From positions 14,457,996-14,521,995 of the forward strand of contig OZ012691.1 in NCBI GenBank assembly GCA_963942565.1: DNA of 64,000 nt. The letters are read 5' to 3'. Below the pieces are notes generated by a model, which made no database searches, was not told where the DNA came from, and saw only the letters and a program-made list of their open reading frames with translations. Both the position numbers and the translations under genes were made by a program. Source of the stretch: Maea johnstoni (Eukaryota > Annelida > Polychaeta > Spionida > Magelonidae). This document shows positions 21,308-52,159 of the stretch, in pieces; positions within the stretch are counted from its first letter, which is position 1; each line of letters starts with the position of its first letter.

Positions 21308-21664
21308 ATATATATGTGTCACTGTGCATTTGGAAATGATAAAACTACAAAGGAACTCTTGGTGCATCTCCCTGGTATCTACCTCTTCGTTTTAAGTGCT
21401 GTAAATAAACAGATAAACCATAACTGTTCAACTGAATGAGAGCACAAATGCCAACTGAATGACANNNNNNNNNNNNNNNNNNNNNNNNNNNNNNNNNNNN
21501 NNNNNNNNNNNNNNNNNNNNNNNNNNNNNNNNNNNNNNNNNNNNNNNNNNNNNNNNNNNNNNNNNNNNNNNNNNNNNNNNNNNNNNNNNNNNNNNNNNNN
21601 NNNNNNNNNNNNNNNNNNNNNNNNNNNNNNNNNNNNNNNNNNNNNNNNNNNNNNNNNNNNNNNN

Positions 21665-21760
<96 letters not shown>

Positions 21761-21782
21761 GTATATATCTATATATATATGA
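21231..21782. repeat. (AT)n microsatellite broken by a 200-base assembly gap
   Basis: (AT)n tract 21236-21310, then unique sequence, then N 21465-21664, then (AT)n to about 21780. The gap length is probably nominal. Confidence 0.95.
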
Positions 21783-22007
21783 ATATGTGTGTGAGCGTGT
21801 ATGTCTGTTCTTTAGAGTATGATAAAATGTAATGCCGCAAGGTAAATTTGTTGCTAAAGTACGTATTTTTTATCCGTTTGTAAGGAAGAATGCCACTTCC
21901 CCACCTGTCTTTCTGTCGTCATGACGGGTTTCCTCGCCTTTTAATAGAGGCCTCATGCATGATTAGTTATCTCAACATGCCGTGTCTGGTTAGAATCAAA
22001 TGTAGGG

Positions 22008-22345
22008 GACAAAGTAGCTTAGTTGGTTAGGTGTCGGACTAGTAAACTGTAGGTCGCTGGTTCAATTCCTGACCGGGGCACTTTGGTCTGTCCTTGGGCA
22101 AGACAGTTTATACAAGTCTACTTCAGTCTACTACAGTCTGCTTCAGTCTAACCAGCTGCAAAATGGGTACCTAGCATAAATAAGGCAGTGCTTGTGCGCT
22201 ATATGCTGCCCGTTGTTCTGGAATATCCCCCGGGGGATTGGAATGGTTTCCGTGTGTACAGGCCTGCTAGGGGAGGAAGGTCGTGTGAGCGCTTCGATGG
22301 ATACAAGACCATAAACCGAATACCTTTACATTTAGGCGGATTTTC
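22008..22345 (+). mobile_element. tRNA-Thr-derived SINE, copy 2
   Basis: Same family as 20222-20580. Head GTAGCTTAGTTGGTTAGG, B box GGTTCAATTCC, body GCAAGAC and CAGCTGCAAAATGGGTA, 3' part CATAAACCGAATACCTTTAC. Confidence 0.88.
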
Positions 22346-22739
22346 AGATTTAAAATCGAGTACACTGCACGAAATTTTCACCGCCCATGATAACCCAACA
22401 CGAACGTGCACCTAGGAAACAAGTGCTGCCGTGCTACAAATGTTCGCCCGACATCATGATTCTAGTAGCGGGAAAAATTGTCTTTGCGGTGGCCTCTATG
22501 TTTACGATAATAATAGAATACTCGCCTTTCCGTGGGCAAATTGAAAGTGATTTAAATCGTCAGAATCGCCATAATACATTCTACATAACATTCTACTTCC
22601 ATCAATCATATTAAATTACTACAAGTGCAATGGCGATTTTGCTACAAGATGAATCCATATTAATGTTTATTCTGTTTACCTGCGGTCAATCACTACTCAT
22701 ACTGTGTGGTTATTGCACAAATATATAGCGCACATTAAG

Positions 22740-23280
22740 GGGGATATAAATATGTTTCCGTGATGAATAAGAATAGGGGACCTCTATTGGTAGAGAAAAG
22801 TAAAGAATGACGTCACGGATAACAAAGATGGGGGCCGCGCCTGCGTAACGTATTTCGCGGAAGAAGGGGTCTTTTTAAGACCTCCGCATTTCCGCGATTT
22901 GTAAAAGAAGGGTACCTTTTTGTACCCAGGTACGTAACATGGGGGGTGAAAATCCCCTTACAATCCACGAAATATCGGCGGCTCTAACGCCGAGTGACTC
23001 CAGAAGTGACTGGGCTTCCGAGTTCTGCTGCCTGTACTGCTGTCGCTAAACAGGCAGAGGATTATAGAATATAAAGTTAAAATACGTGTTCCCGTTCATC
23101 CAATGACAGTGTTTTGCTAAAGGAAGGGGTGTTTTTTACACTAAAAAGTCAGCGTTTTTTGAAAATAAGGGTGATTTTTTGACCTCAAATCAGTGCTTTA
23201 GGGGTATTTTAAAATTTTGACAACGAGCGTATGCACCCCGCCCCCCTTAATACCAAAGTGTCCCCCCCCCCCCCCCCGGG
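22740..23280. promoter_or_regulatory. GC-richer island with CRE-like site, possible promoter
   Basis: A perfect CRE TGACGTCA lies at 22808-22815 beside AAGATGGGGGCCGCGCC (YY1-like) and several CG-rich motifs, in otherwise AT-rich DNA. It lies about 1.9 kb upstream of the first supported HFM1 exon, so it could be its promoter. It also has repeat-like features (AAGGGGT..TTTTT segments, poly-C at 23262-23278). Confidence 0.25.
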
Positions 23281-23569
23281 AAATCCGACTGTCATTTAAA
23301 GAGCGATTTGAACTCTCAATGATTTTCACCTGTCAAGTCTTTCCTTTTATTAAATTATCTCTTTATCTATATGGAAATTGCACCTCTGTGTGAAAAAGCG
23401 ATGATTCTTAAAACAGCCGTAAGGTCTATCCAAAACCATCGATTGTCAATGAAAGGCATGTGAAGCGTCAACCTCTTGTTCAGGGCGCCCTAACATCTTA
23501 AACAAATGTGCCAGGAGTGCTGCCCTCTTTTGGTGATAAGATAAACTAGCGTCATGCCATGTTTCGAAA

Positions 23570-24362
23570 TTCAAATCTATTCAAACAATTACAAATTTGA
23601 AAGTTGATCAATTGAATTTTCAAAATTCAAATTTGTAAACCAAAGTTGAATTTTGAAAATTTGAATCAAATTTTCAAAATTCAAATTTCAATTTTGGATT
23701 TGAAAGTTGAAAATTGAAAAATTGACCAAATTCAAAATGTCCTTTTCCAAAGTTACGAATCAGTACGAAAAAATGAAATAATGAAATGTTGTTGTAATTT
23801 TTGATTTTTTTCAAGAAATGAATAATTGAAAATTTAGTTTTTTTCAATTTTCCAATCTCCGAAAGTCAAAAAATTCAAATGATCAAAAGGTACCCTGATT
23901 ATTTTTAAATATTTATAATTCATTTTTAAATATTTATAAATGAGATAATTTCAAATATTTGAAAATGAATTATAAATATTTGAAAATCATTTTTAAATAT
24001 TTGAAATTCATTTTTAAATATTTATAATTCATTTTTAAATATTTATAAATGAGATAATTTCAAATATTTGAAAATTAATTATAAATATTTGAAAATCATT
24101 TTTAAATATTTGAAATTCATTTATAAATATTTATAAATAGGACCGAATTTCAAATATTTATAAATGAATTATAAATATTTGAAATTCATTTTTAAATATT
24201 TGAAATTCATTTTCAAATATTTATAATTGATTTTCAAATATTTATAAATCACTGATTTAAGAATATTTGAAATTGAATTATAAATATTTAAAAATGAATT
24301 TCAAATATTTAAAAATGAATTTCAAATATTTAAAAATGATTTCTAAATATTTATAAATATTT
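23570..24362. repeat. AT-rich array of near-palindromic 20-22-bp units
   Basis: Dozens of copies of AAATATTTATAAAT / AAATATTTGAAATTC motifs, alternating in orientation. An older AAATTTGAA-rich portion lies at 23570-23900 and a clearer array at 23905-24362. Confidence 0.9.
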
Positions 24363-24385
24363 GTTAATAGTTAAAAATGGTCATT

Positions 24386-24436
24386 AAAAACCACTTTGGC
24401 TTGCCATAGAAAGTAGCCTCAGCATTGGAAGGGTTA
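24386..24436 (-). mobile_element. End fragment of TTAA MITE family 1
   Basis: AAGTAGCCTCAGCATTGGAAGGGTTAAC equals the left end of family 1 on the minus strand. The rest is missing. Confidence 0.55.
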
Positions 24437-25019
24437 ACTGAAAACAATACCATTCTGCACAGGGTATATGTGTAATATTTGTTGGTATGCATTTCTTTCA
24501 AATGAGGTGTACCAGAAATAAATTTAATGGAACATAAATCGCCTGCTATTGTTATCCTTGTAAATTTCTGATTATGTGCAATATGGGTGATGAATAGCAC
24601 TTGCCATTTTTGTTAGGATGCCTTGAAGTAATGCGAGTACAAAGCAAAAATCCAAACTCTCCCAAAGCTCGGTAATAAGTTGCCTGCATTATCCTTCAAC
24701 TGCAGTCATAAAGTTTCAATTTCGTAATGTCATCCTTTGCCATTCTCTGCGATAGAGGAGCTTTCCAATGAATGCCAACATGGCAAGGTTGAGGTGGCCT
24801 TGCCTAGCCAGTGAGATGAGAGCAACGATTTTAAACACTATTGTGCCTTTTTGGCGGTAAAATTTTGCTGCTGCTTGCTGCGGCAGCAAAACGCTGCTAC
24901 AGTGTGAATTGCTCACACTTTTGCTGCGCTGCGTCGCGCTGCTCAAGTGTGTTTTAGGCTTTATGCCTTTATCTGTCACATACATTCAGTACTTAGTTGT
25001 AGCGCAGTCTAGACCGAAA

Positions 25020-25185
25020 TATCTGACTCTCCAAATGCATTGATATTGACTTTCTATGTTTATTTTGCTTTTTGTGACATTTATTGCCTATGTAATGATC
25101 TCTTAGGCAAAATAAACATAGAAAGCAAAATAAACATAGAAAATCAATATCAAGGCTATTGGAGAGTCAGAGATTTTGGTCTAAA
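25020..25185. mobile_element. Hairpin MITE
   Basis: GACTCTCCAAATGCATTGAT ATTGA...TTTCTATGTTTATTTTGC is repeated in inverted form after a short spacer (GCAAAATAAACATAGAAAATC...GGAGAGTC). Target duplication not clear. Confidence 0.7.
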
Positions 25186-25326
25186 TGCATTCACGTTAGA
25201 TCGAGCGACGCACTGCCCCATTGCGTTGGACTGGTAAGATACGGAGGTAATTAACCCATGCAGGTACACATATGGCTATGGCAGTTCGAAGAGGGAGGTC
25301 TGCCTTTATGCTAGTTTATCTGTCAG

Positions 25327-25572
25327 CAGCGTGCAACATAACCACTGGCCCCGTTGCAAGTTGCAAGTGAATTCGGCAAAAAACGTCAATGGGGCAAGCT
25401 GACCAAGACCCTGACTTGCCCCGCTCGGCAAGTAACATTTTGGGCTTAAAGTCCAATTTCACCTTTGTTTAACAGAGTGGCAGGGCAAGTGGAAGTGCTT
25501 GCGGGGCAAGTCAACTTAGAGGGGCAGCTTGCCCTGCTCAGAATCTTTTTTTGCAACCTATGTTGCACCCTG
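25327..25572. mobile_element. hAT-like MITE with 5-bp target duplication
   Basis: Ends CAGCGTGCAACATA and TATGTTGCACCCTG, flanked by GTCAG on both sides. Same family as 10491-10731 in the opposite orientation. Confidence 0.85.
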
Positions 25573-25629
25573 GTCAGGTACATTTAGCCCTTAGTTGCTA
25601 AGGCAGTTTGATGAATGAGTTTTGCCTTT

Positions 25630-26745
25630 AACACTCACATACATTCAGCATTTAGTTGTGACGCAGTCATGTTCGAATGAGCGACGAACAGCCCCATTGC
25701 GTACGTTGGACCGCTCAGACACTGAGGCGGCTAACGTGGAAGTATATAGCTACGGCAGTTCAATGAGGAAGCTCTGCCCTTAACTGTCACATACATTCAG
25801 CATTTAGTTGTGACGCAGTCATGTTCGATTGAGCGACGAACGGCCCCATTGCGTACGTTGGACCGCTCAGACACTGAGGCGGCCAACGTGGAAGTATATA
25901 GCTACGGCAGTTCGATGAGGAAGCTCTGCCCTTAACTGTCACATACATTCAGCATTTAGTTGTGACGCAGTCATGTTCGAATGAGCGACGCACGGCCCCA
26001 TTGCGTACGTTGGACCGCTCAGACACGGAGGCGGCCAACATGGAAGTATATAGCTACGGCAGTTCGATGAGGAAGCTCTGCCCTTAACTGTCACATACAT
26101 TCAGCATTTAGTTGTGACGCAGTCATGTTCGATTGAGCGACGAACGACCCCATTGCGTACGCTGGACCGCTCAGACACTGAGGCGGCCAACGTGGAAGTA
26201 TATAGCTACGGCAGTTCGATGAGGAAGCTCTGCCCTTAACTGTCACATACATTCAGCATTTAGTTGTGACGCAGTCATGTTCGAATGAGCGACGCACGGC
26301 CCCATTGCGTACGTTGGACCGCTCAGACACTGAGGCGGCCAACGTGGAAGTATAGATCTATAGCTACGGCAGTTCGATGAGGAAGCTCTGCCCTTAACTG
26401 TCACATACATTCAGCATTTAGTTGTGATGCAGTCATGTTCGATTGAGCGACGAACAGCCCCATTGCGTACGTTGGACCGCCCAGACACTGAGGCGGCCAA
26501 CGTGGAAGTATATAGCTACGGCAGTTCGATGAGGAAGCTCTGCCCTTAACTGTCACATACATTCAGCATTTAGTTGTGACGCAGTCATGTTCGAATGAGC
26601 GACGAACGGCCCCATTGCGTACGTTGGACCGCTCAGACACTGAGGCGGCCAACGTGGAAGTATATAGCTACGGCAGTTCGATGAGGAAGCTCTGCCCTTA
26701 ACTGTCACATACATTCAGCATTTAGTTGTGATGCAGTCATGTAAG
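25630..26745 (+). repeat. 152-bp satellite, seven units, alternating dimer pattern
   Basis: Unit marker GTTCGA at 25671, 25823, 25975, 26127, 26279, 26437 and 26589: five steps of 152 bp and one of 158, caused by a 6-bp insertion. The base after GTTCGA alternates A/T along all seven units, so the higher-order unit is about 304 bp. No coding capacity. Confidence 0.95.
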
Positions 26746-27353
26746 ATGTGGAGACGTACAGCCTCATTTAATGTTCATTTACCGCACCATCAGTCTTAAT
26801 AAGGCGACCAGTGAGTGTTAGTCGGCTATCAGTGCACACCTGATTTCCACCACATTTAGGCTCCTTCTAGTACCGTTAAAGGTGCATGGGAGTGGAAGTA
26901 GATTCTCTTTCTTAGACCTATTTCAGAATGTTAAAATATCACTTTTCTGCCATATCAAAGCTAGCCAAGATTTGTGCGATTGGGGACGCCAAAGTACCTG
27001 TTAAACGCACCCTTTAACCTTTTAGTCAATGGCAACCGTTTTAAGCACCTCAAGTAGGATTTAAAAGGAAAGACAGAACTCCATTTCTAGCCTTTCGCAA
27101 AAATGGGGATTATAGCGCACAGCTATGAAAACACCTGGGCTTGGAAAACACACTATGTTCAGTGAGAAGCTGTTTCTGTGGCTTCAATGTGGTCCCGGTT
27201 CACAGCAGTGAGCCGGGACCAACTCCAGGATGAGGCTCCGGAGCCAGGACCAAATCCAGGCTCAGCAACCATTAGAAAACATGATTTTTGTGTCATTTCT
27301 ACAGAGTTGGAGAATAATTTGTTATCACTAAAATGCGCTATAATAGCCATTAA

Positions 27354-27493
27354 GATCTACCACTGAGCATTGGTGCAGATTTAAAGCCTAGCCGAGGGTG
27401 TTTGTTGCAAAGCTTCGGCCTTGGCGGCCTCAGCTTTGGCAACAAACACCTACGTCTTGGCTATATTTCTGCACCAATGATCAGCGGCAGATC
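27354..27493. mobile_element. 140-bp hairpin MITE flanked by TTAA
   Basis: TTAA at both ends (27350-27353, 27494-27497). The arms GATCTACCACTGAGCATTGG / CCAATGATCAGCGGCAGATC and GTGTTTGTTGC / GCAACAAACAC fold into one long stem. Confidence 0.85.
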
Positions 27494-27497
27494 TTAA

Positions 27498-29030
27498 TCC
27501 CTATACTTACAGGGTCATTTTGATAATTTATGTTAAATGCCAAGCGCAACAATTTTAGACCGAATTAAACAAAATGTAACTCTCTAGGCCATCACAGCAA
27601 AATAAGAGCCCAAATATCATAGAACAGTGACACACACAGACTTGCACACAAGCAGGAATGGTTTTTGCTCTTATTGGCTATCAAAAATGGTTACTTCTAT
27701 CATCCGTTTTGGGATTTCAAATGTTAACGCATTTGCTCAAAATTTGGCAGAGTGGGCGCTTTCAGCATTACAGAGAATGGAATTTTAAATTGACTTTGTG
27801 CCAAATATATGCCATCTACAACTTGGAAAAAAAGCAAAAATTCCAAAAAGAGTGGTCATAAAATTTGAACTGAGCAAAACTAATGATACTTTTTGTCCAC
27901 TTTTGTAAAATTTAAATGCCACCCGTCTATAACATTATTGTAGATGAGAACTACCTTTAAGAATTGCATGCTTTTTTTTCAGTTTTCTTTTACACATCCC
28001 ATAGCCTTAAGTGATGCATAATGTATTCCTTATCAGGTGACCGTTAATGCAGTATATTCTCTGGATATGCTGAATAGTCAAATATAAAAATAAATATAAC
28101 GGAAAAAAAAACTGTGTCAAAAAAATAACCCAAAAGGCTACCTTAACTCCTATTGAGTATAGAGGAATAACACAACTTGTATATTGTATTAATTTATATT
28201 TTATTTCATATGATATCGTGGTCAGTGGTAAGAACTAATTGTCACACTGACCACTCGAGACATAAACAAACAATTCATTGACAGGAAAATAGACATTTCT
28301 CGTTTCATCTGTACAAATGGTAACTATGAATATAACATGAATCAGGAATAAGATAATTGAGTATTTGACCTACACATTTTTACAAGTAAGTACAATTGCA
28401 TTTCGTATATCCAGGCATCTTTATGTATAGACAACCTAGAACAAAAACAATCTTTCTGGGAGCACAGAAATTTTTCGGTGGCACGCCTTAGGGCAATTGT
28501 CACCAGGTGGCACTACTTCCACGCTGTACAAAGCCAATATCATATTTCTTCATCAGAAGCTGAATCCAACCATACTAAATGTAATCTAGTAGTTGAGAAC
28601 CACTTCAATAAAAGGAGAGCAGCTGCATATAACGCCATAAAAAATAAATATTCGGTAGGTTGGTAGCCTTTTTATTTTATTTTTTCAATCTTTTAAATGT
28701 TAATACCTAGTGTTCTCTTCATATTGCTGATTTAAGGGTAAGCTGTATACATTTAGTGGGTTGACATTTTGCCTGTATCTATTTGATTAATGTATCAATG
28801 GTACAACAGTTATGATTTGGTAGTTCAGGTTGTAGAGACGTTAATTTTTCAAAAGATTATCTATTTCATGACTTGTATGTCTAAGGTGATACCTGAGTTT
28901 ATAAATACTTAGGGGTTGTTCGGGTTCTGAAAGGGTTGGTCAAGTAACCACAAACACTTTTTTTGGCCCCAAAGTTTTACCGTAATGTCTTGGAAATCTA
29001 GGACACTTTTCATTAATTACGATTTTTGTT
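27498..29030. other. Intergenic DNA, little recognised
   Basis: AT-rich sequence without convincing genes. Near 28905-28975 there is an inverted partial match to intron sequence near 9340. Confidence 0.4.
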
Positions 29031-29037
29031 GGTAACT

Positions 29038-29235
29038 CTTCCAATGCTGAGGCTATACTTTCACCTAAGCACAAGGATGCAAAGGTTTTTATACACCATT
29101 TAAACCCTATTGTTTGCATTCATTGAATAGCTCTTGCTGAGTACTCTCAGATGTGCCAGGGGTTCAGTCACTTTTCAGGTTATTTGCATCATTTTGTAAT
29201 GGACAAAAGTAGCCACCAGCAGCATAAGGGTGAAT
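29038..29235 (+). mobile_element. TTAA MITE family 1 copy
   Basis: CTTCCAATGCTGAGGCTA to CCACCAGCAGCATAAGGGTG. The ends have drifted from TTAA. Confidence 0.7.
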
Positions 29236-30107
29236 CATATGAAAATACAAATATCACTCCAAATCATAAGGTTCTCACCATACCAGGTTGGGCATTATCT
29301 TCCCAGTACCCTTATAATCCATTCACATCTTGAGTGTACACATGGTCTGACAGGAAGGGATATATTTTGATAACAAATCAAAATACACATTATCTTGATT
29401 AAAAGTTGTAGTATTGGGTACAACAGTCCCTCTTCAAATATTTTAAAAATACTACTCAATTTGTTGAGTTATGTACAAAGTTGTCACACGATGCATGCAC
29501 TACAGTTGCAATTGTGTTAAAAATCATGGTCTGGTGCTAATATGAAAGGAATCATTCTCTTCAAATATTATATAAAAATGAAATTATTCAGATCTAATCG
29601 ATTTGACAAAAAGTCATGAAACTGTCATTTTCCATCGAAAAACATAAAATTGTGATTTTTGGAAGATAGTATTACAAGGAAGTTTGACCATACAACCCCC
29701 TTACTTAATATCAATTTTCTCAAAACTATGATACAGTTTTTAATCCCAGATAATAGGTGGTATTAGGAGACTGAGCAGTAGATGCCCAATGCCAAGAACA
29801 CACTCAGCAATAGGGGTTTCCCCTGTTCAGGGTTTCAATGCATGGTCAAGGCAAGTTAGGAAGTTGACAGTGGGTGAGCTAAAATGCAATGCATTATGAG
29901 ATTCCCCATAGAAATTCTTATTTGTGACCATAGTTGTGTACAGTCATATCTAGACCAGTACTGAGATTCATCTGTGTGACCTTATCTTAGTGCGCTGAAC
30001 AGTATTGTGCAACAGTGAACCACGATGATAATCTCAATTTTTTTACCAATAGCAATTAAGCAAATTCACACACTCTAAAACATGGGTTATGAACAGGGCA
30101 TTGTAGC

Positions 30108-30525
30108 ATGTTCACAAAAATGTGTGTGTATGTATGTATGCATGCATGTACGCATGTGCTTATGTATGTATGTATGTGTATGCAAGTGTAGGTGTTTGCA
30201 TTTGTGCATATATGGGAGTATGTTAGGTTTGTGGCTGAATGCAAATGTTTGTATGGCAGTATGTGTGTAAACATGTATGCATTTGTGTGTTTGTGTGGGC
30301 ATGCATTTGTGTAAGCATGTATATGGGAGTATGTTAGGTTTGAGGCTGACTGCAAATGTTTGTATGCCAGTATGTGTGTAAACATGTATGCATTTGTGTG
30401 TTTGTGTGGGCATGCATTTGTGTAAGCATGAAATGCAGGTGGATGTGTGCATGCGGGCATGATTGTGCATGTTTGGTGCATGTATGTAGGTGTATATTTG
30501 TAAGTGTGCTTGTGTTTGTTTTAAA
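30108..30525 (+). repeat. TGTATGCA-rich low-complexity repeat
   Basis: (TGTA)n/(TGCA)n sequence containing a duplicated segment of about 120 bp (GGGAGTATGTTAGGTTTG at about 30211 and 30331). The long open frames are repeat artefacts. Confidence 0.85.
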
Positions 30526-31129
30526 CATTAAATCCAGTAGAGGTTTCAACAGAAATTTCAGATTTCTAAATTGTGTTCTAATGGAAGAAATACATCCAAA
30601 CATCTTGGTAAAAAAAAAATGTTTAAATTTTTTTTTAAAAGAAATTTAATGTAGCACTGCCAACTTAAGGAATTAAACTAATACATAATGAACCTTCCAA
30701 GAAGAAATTAAGGCAAATTTTTAATATTATACGTTACAATACCATACTTTATTTTTGAAACAATAATTTTCCCCATTCAATATCGGTATCTGTTGTTATC
30801 TCTAGTACAGGAATTTATCCCTTAATAAAGCACTGCATAACAAACCTTACAGACAAAAGCAATTGGTTTTCCCTCTTTTGTTTGAAGATGCAGTTATTCT
30901 TCAAATCATTTCTTTAATTGTTTCTGTACATCACTTTTTTTTTATTGAAAATAAAAGTCTTGAGGTAACATAATATTCTTTCATTTTATGTAAATTGATT
31001 TTTATTACAGTTACCGTTCCCCAAACCTTGCTATTCTCAATAATTACTGTTAAATCTCTGAGGTGAGAACACATTAAGGACGTAGGACAACAACCCTCAT
31101 AGGCGATGGTGTTCACATACATGTGTAGT

Positions 31130-32530
31130 ACTTTGATTCAGTCCATCACCATGATGAGTGTTTAGTTACATGTCCAGTATTGATACTTGGGTTTAATCCA
31201 TCATGGCTCAGTCACAGGTCTACCATGATGATTGGTTAGTTATATGTCCAGTATGTAGGAGTTGGGTTCAGTCCGTCACGGGCCAGCCACATGTGGGGGT
31301 ATTAGGTAGGGCTGTCATTGATACCGCCTGTATGGATGAATCGACAAAAAAACCTTATCGATTATCGATATAGAAGAAGGCACAACATATCGATTCATAT
31401 GCAAATTAGGTAAATAAACTATTTTTCAGGAAAACTACAACCATTCCTCATGAGCACATTGCTGGTTTTCATTCATTTTGAATTTGATTCGCTGAATCAA
31501 ATCGAAGTAGAGAATTGGTAATAATTTTGTCGATTATCAAATCGATAAATACTTATCAATGACAGCCCTAGTATTAGGTGGTAAGCATGCAGTAGTTGGG
31601 CTGAGAGGTGTACACATTTACCACAAGTTCACCAGTCACCACGGCTCAGTCACTGGCCTACCATGATGAGTGGTTATTAAGTGCACAGTCTGTATAAGGA
31701 GTTGGTTGAGAGGTATTCAAATTTACCACCACTTCGCCATGGTCAGCCATGTGTCTACCTTGATGTGTGGTTATTGAATGGTAACATTGTGGTAGTTAGG
31801 CTTTAAATACCACTAGTACACCACAGGTCAGCCACTGGTCTTCCATGATGATGAGTGGTAATTATCCGGTTAATAAGTGGTAATTGGGCTAAGATCATCT
31901 GAGAGGTGCTCACATTTACCACCAATCGTACATGGGTCAGCCACTGCATGATCTTCCTTAACAATGTCAGAGTGATAATTATCTGGTTAAAAAGTGGTAA
32001 TTCGGCTTGAGGTGTTCACATATTTTACCACCATTTCACTGTGGGTCAGCAACTGGTTTTCAATTATGAGTGGTAGTTATATGGTTAATAAATGATAATG
32101 GGGCTTAGATCATCTGAGAGGTGTTCAAATTTACCACCAGTAAACCCGAGTCAGCCACTGGTCTTCCAAGATGATGAGTGGTAATTATCCTGTTAATAAG
32201 TGGGAATTTGGCTAAGATCATCTGAGAGGTGTTCACATTTACCAACAGTTCACCACGGGTCAGCCACTGGTCTTACATGATGATGGGTGGTAATCATATG
32301 GTTAATATGTGGTAATTGGGTTTTCACATTTACCACTAGTAAACCACAGGTCTGCCACTGGTCTTACATGATGATGAGTGGTAATCATATGGTTAATATG
32401 TGGTTATTGGGTTTTCACATTTACCACCAGTTAACCACAGGTCTGCCACTGGTCTTCCATGATGATTGGTAATCATATGGTTAATAAGTGGTAATTCGGC
32501 TAAGATCACCTTCAGAGGTGTTCACATTTA
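31130..32530. repeat. Minisatellite just 3' of TPST, about 110-125-bp units
   Basis: About ten diverged units around GTCAGCCACTGGTCTTCCAT, GAGTGGTAATTAT and GAGAGGTGTTCACATTTACC. The last recognisable unit ends about 25 bp from the TPST stop codon, so the TPST 3' UTR must be built largely from it. A hAT MITE has landed inside. Confidence 0.88.
31307..31570. mobile_element. hAT MITE, TAGGGCTGTCATTGATA ends
   Basis: Ends TAGGGCTGTCATTGATA and TATCAATGACAGCCCTA, with 8-bp duplication GTATTAGG on both sides. Related to, but distinct from, the 7551 and 33123 copies. Confidence 0.9.
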
Positions 32531-32554
32531 AATATTTCTCTTCATTTTCATTTC

Positions 32555-50909
<18,355 letters not shown>

Positions 50910-51762
50910 ACTGTCCTGGCATTGCGATGCTCCCCTTCAGCCAGAAACACGATGCTCCCTCATTACCTGAAAAAATAATGTACACATAAATAAATTATAA
51001 GATGAAAAATACCATAAAACTATTGCATCACAACAAGAGTTTACTCGTCAGTACCATTTATTCTAAAGTACACTGAAACCTATAATTGACAACACCCCAA
51101 GGATGTGTACACCTCCTAATATGAACACAATTTTTCGGTACCATTGGTATATTATAGATTATGAAAAGACCTCTGAGATGTAAAGAACCCCTTATGTGAA
51201 CGCTTTTGCCCAAGGTGTTCACTTCTTTAAAGTTTCACTGTATCCAAAAGCAGAGTATTTTGGTGTTATATATCTAACCAAGGCATCTTTTAAGATTGCC
51301 AAAGGAATTCAATATTCTCAAATGAACTGTATGACATTCTTGATTGCTTAATGAATTTTATCAAAATATTGATGTAAACTTCTGAGTTTGGTTTATATTT
51401 ACATTTTTCTATCAGATGTTATTTTCAAAAGATGCTTTTGTCAGAAAATAAACACCATAATTATACTGGGTTTTTTCCAGACACTATAGGTATGCATAGG
51501 TTTAAGCATACCAGAGTATCAAAGGGTGAAATCGTTGCTTTAACTACACAGGGGAAGTGACAGCTAAATAGCATAATACATCATTATTTCTCAGTCAGAA
51601 ATCTTAATAGAAGCTAAAAGGAGCAATATAAATAAAGGAGAAAGATGAATAGTTTGAGAAAAAGCTGAGTCTAATTAGCGGGAAACTAATGCAATGCATC
51701 CATCATGTATAATAGCATGGAGACGACGTCACTTTCAATTAAAACTCACTTTCAGCTATTAA

Positions 51763-51967
51763 CGCTTATGCTGCTGGTGGCTAATGTGGCGAACACAAAA
51801 TGATGCAAAAATACCTGAATATGACTGAAACCCTGGCATATGGGTACTCATCTGAGAGTACTCGGTGAGAGCTATCAAATGAATACCAACATGACAAGGT
51901 TTAGATTGTTTTCGGGAATCTTTGCATTCTTGTGCTTTGAACAAAAGTAGCCTCAGCATTGGAAGGG
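51763..51967 (-). mobile_element. TTAA MITE family 1 copy, both TTAA kept
   Basis: TTAA at 51759-51762 and 51968-51971. Ends CGCTTATGCTGCTGGTGG and CAGCATTGGAAGGG. Confidence 0.8.
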
Positions 51968-52159
51968 TTAAAACTCCCTTTCAGCCATTAAGAAGATTGA
52001 TGGCCTGAAAAATGCACTGCAGCATGTGATTCATGAGCCCAATTATGTCAAGACACCGTTTCTCAATATGCAGTTTACATATTTAAACAGGGGCTGAGTA
52101 TAAACACTTCTTAGAGCTGGTCCAAAGATTAAAGAAAGAGGATGTAATTTCAATCATCG

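Larger units (their letters stand above)
24960..25630 (+). repeat. Degenerate satellite units split by two MITEs
   Basis: Pieces such as TATCTGTCACATACATTCAG, GTTAGATCGAGCGACGCAC and GGCAGTTCGAAGAGGGAGG are diverged copies of the 152-bp satellite that follows. They are split by the hairpin MITE near 25020-25185 and the hAT-like element 25327-25572. Confidence 0.75.

Noticed and set aside
22008-22090. Possible genuine tRNA-Thr gene
   Set aside because: The cloverleaf is imperfect, the body continues with the SINE consensus, and a second copy at 20222-20580 shares the whole unit.
25630-26745. Regular spaced direct repeats resembling a CRISPR array
   Set aside because: The whole 152-bp unit repeats, with no unique spacers, in animal DNA.
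30056-30649. His/Cys-rich open frames
   Set aside because: Produced by TGTA/TGCA low-complexity DNA.
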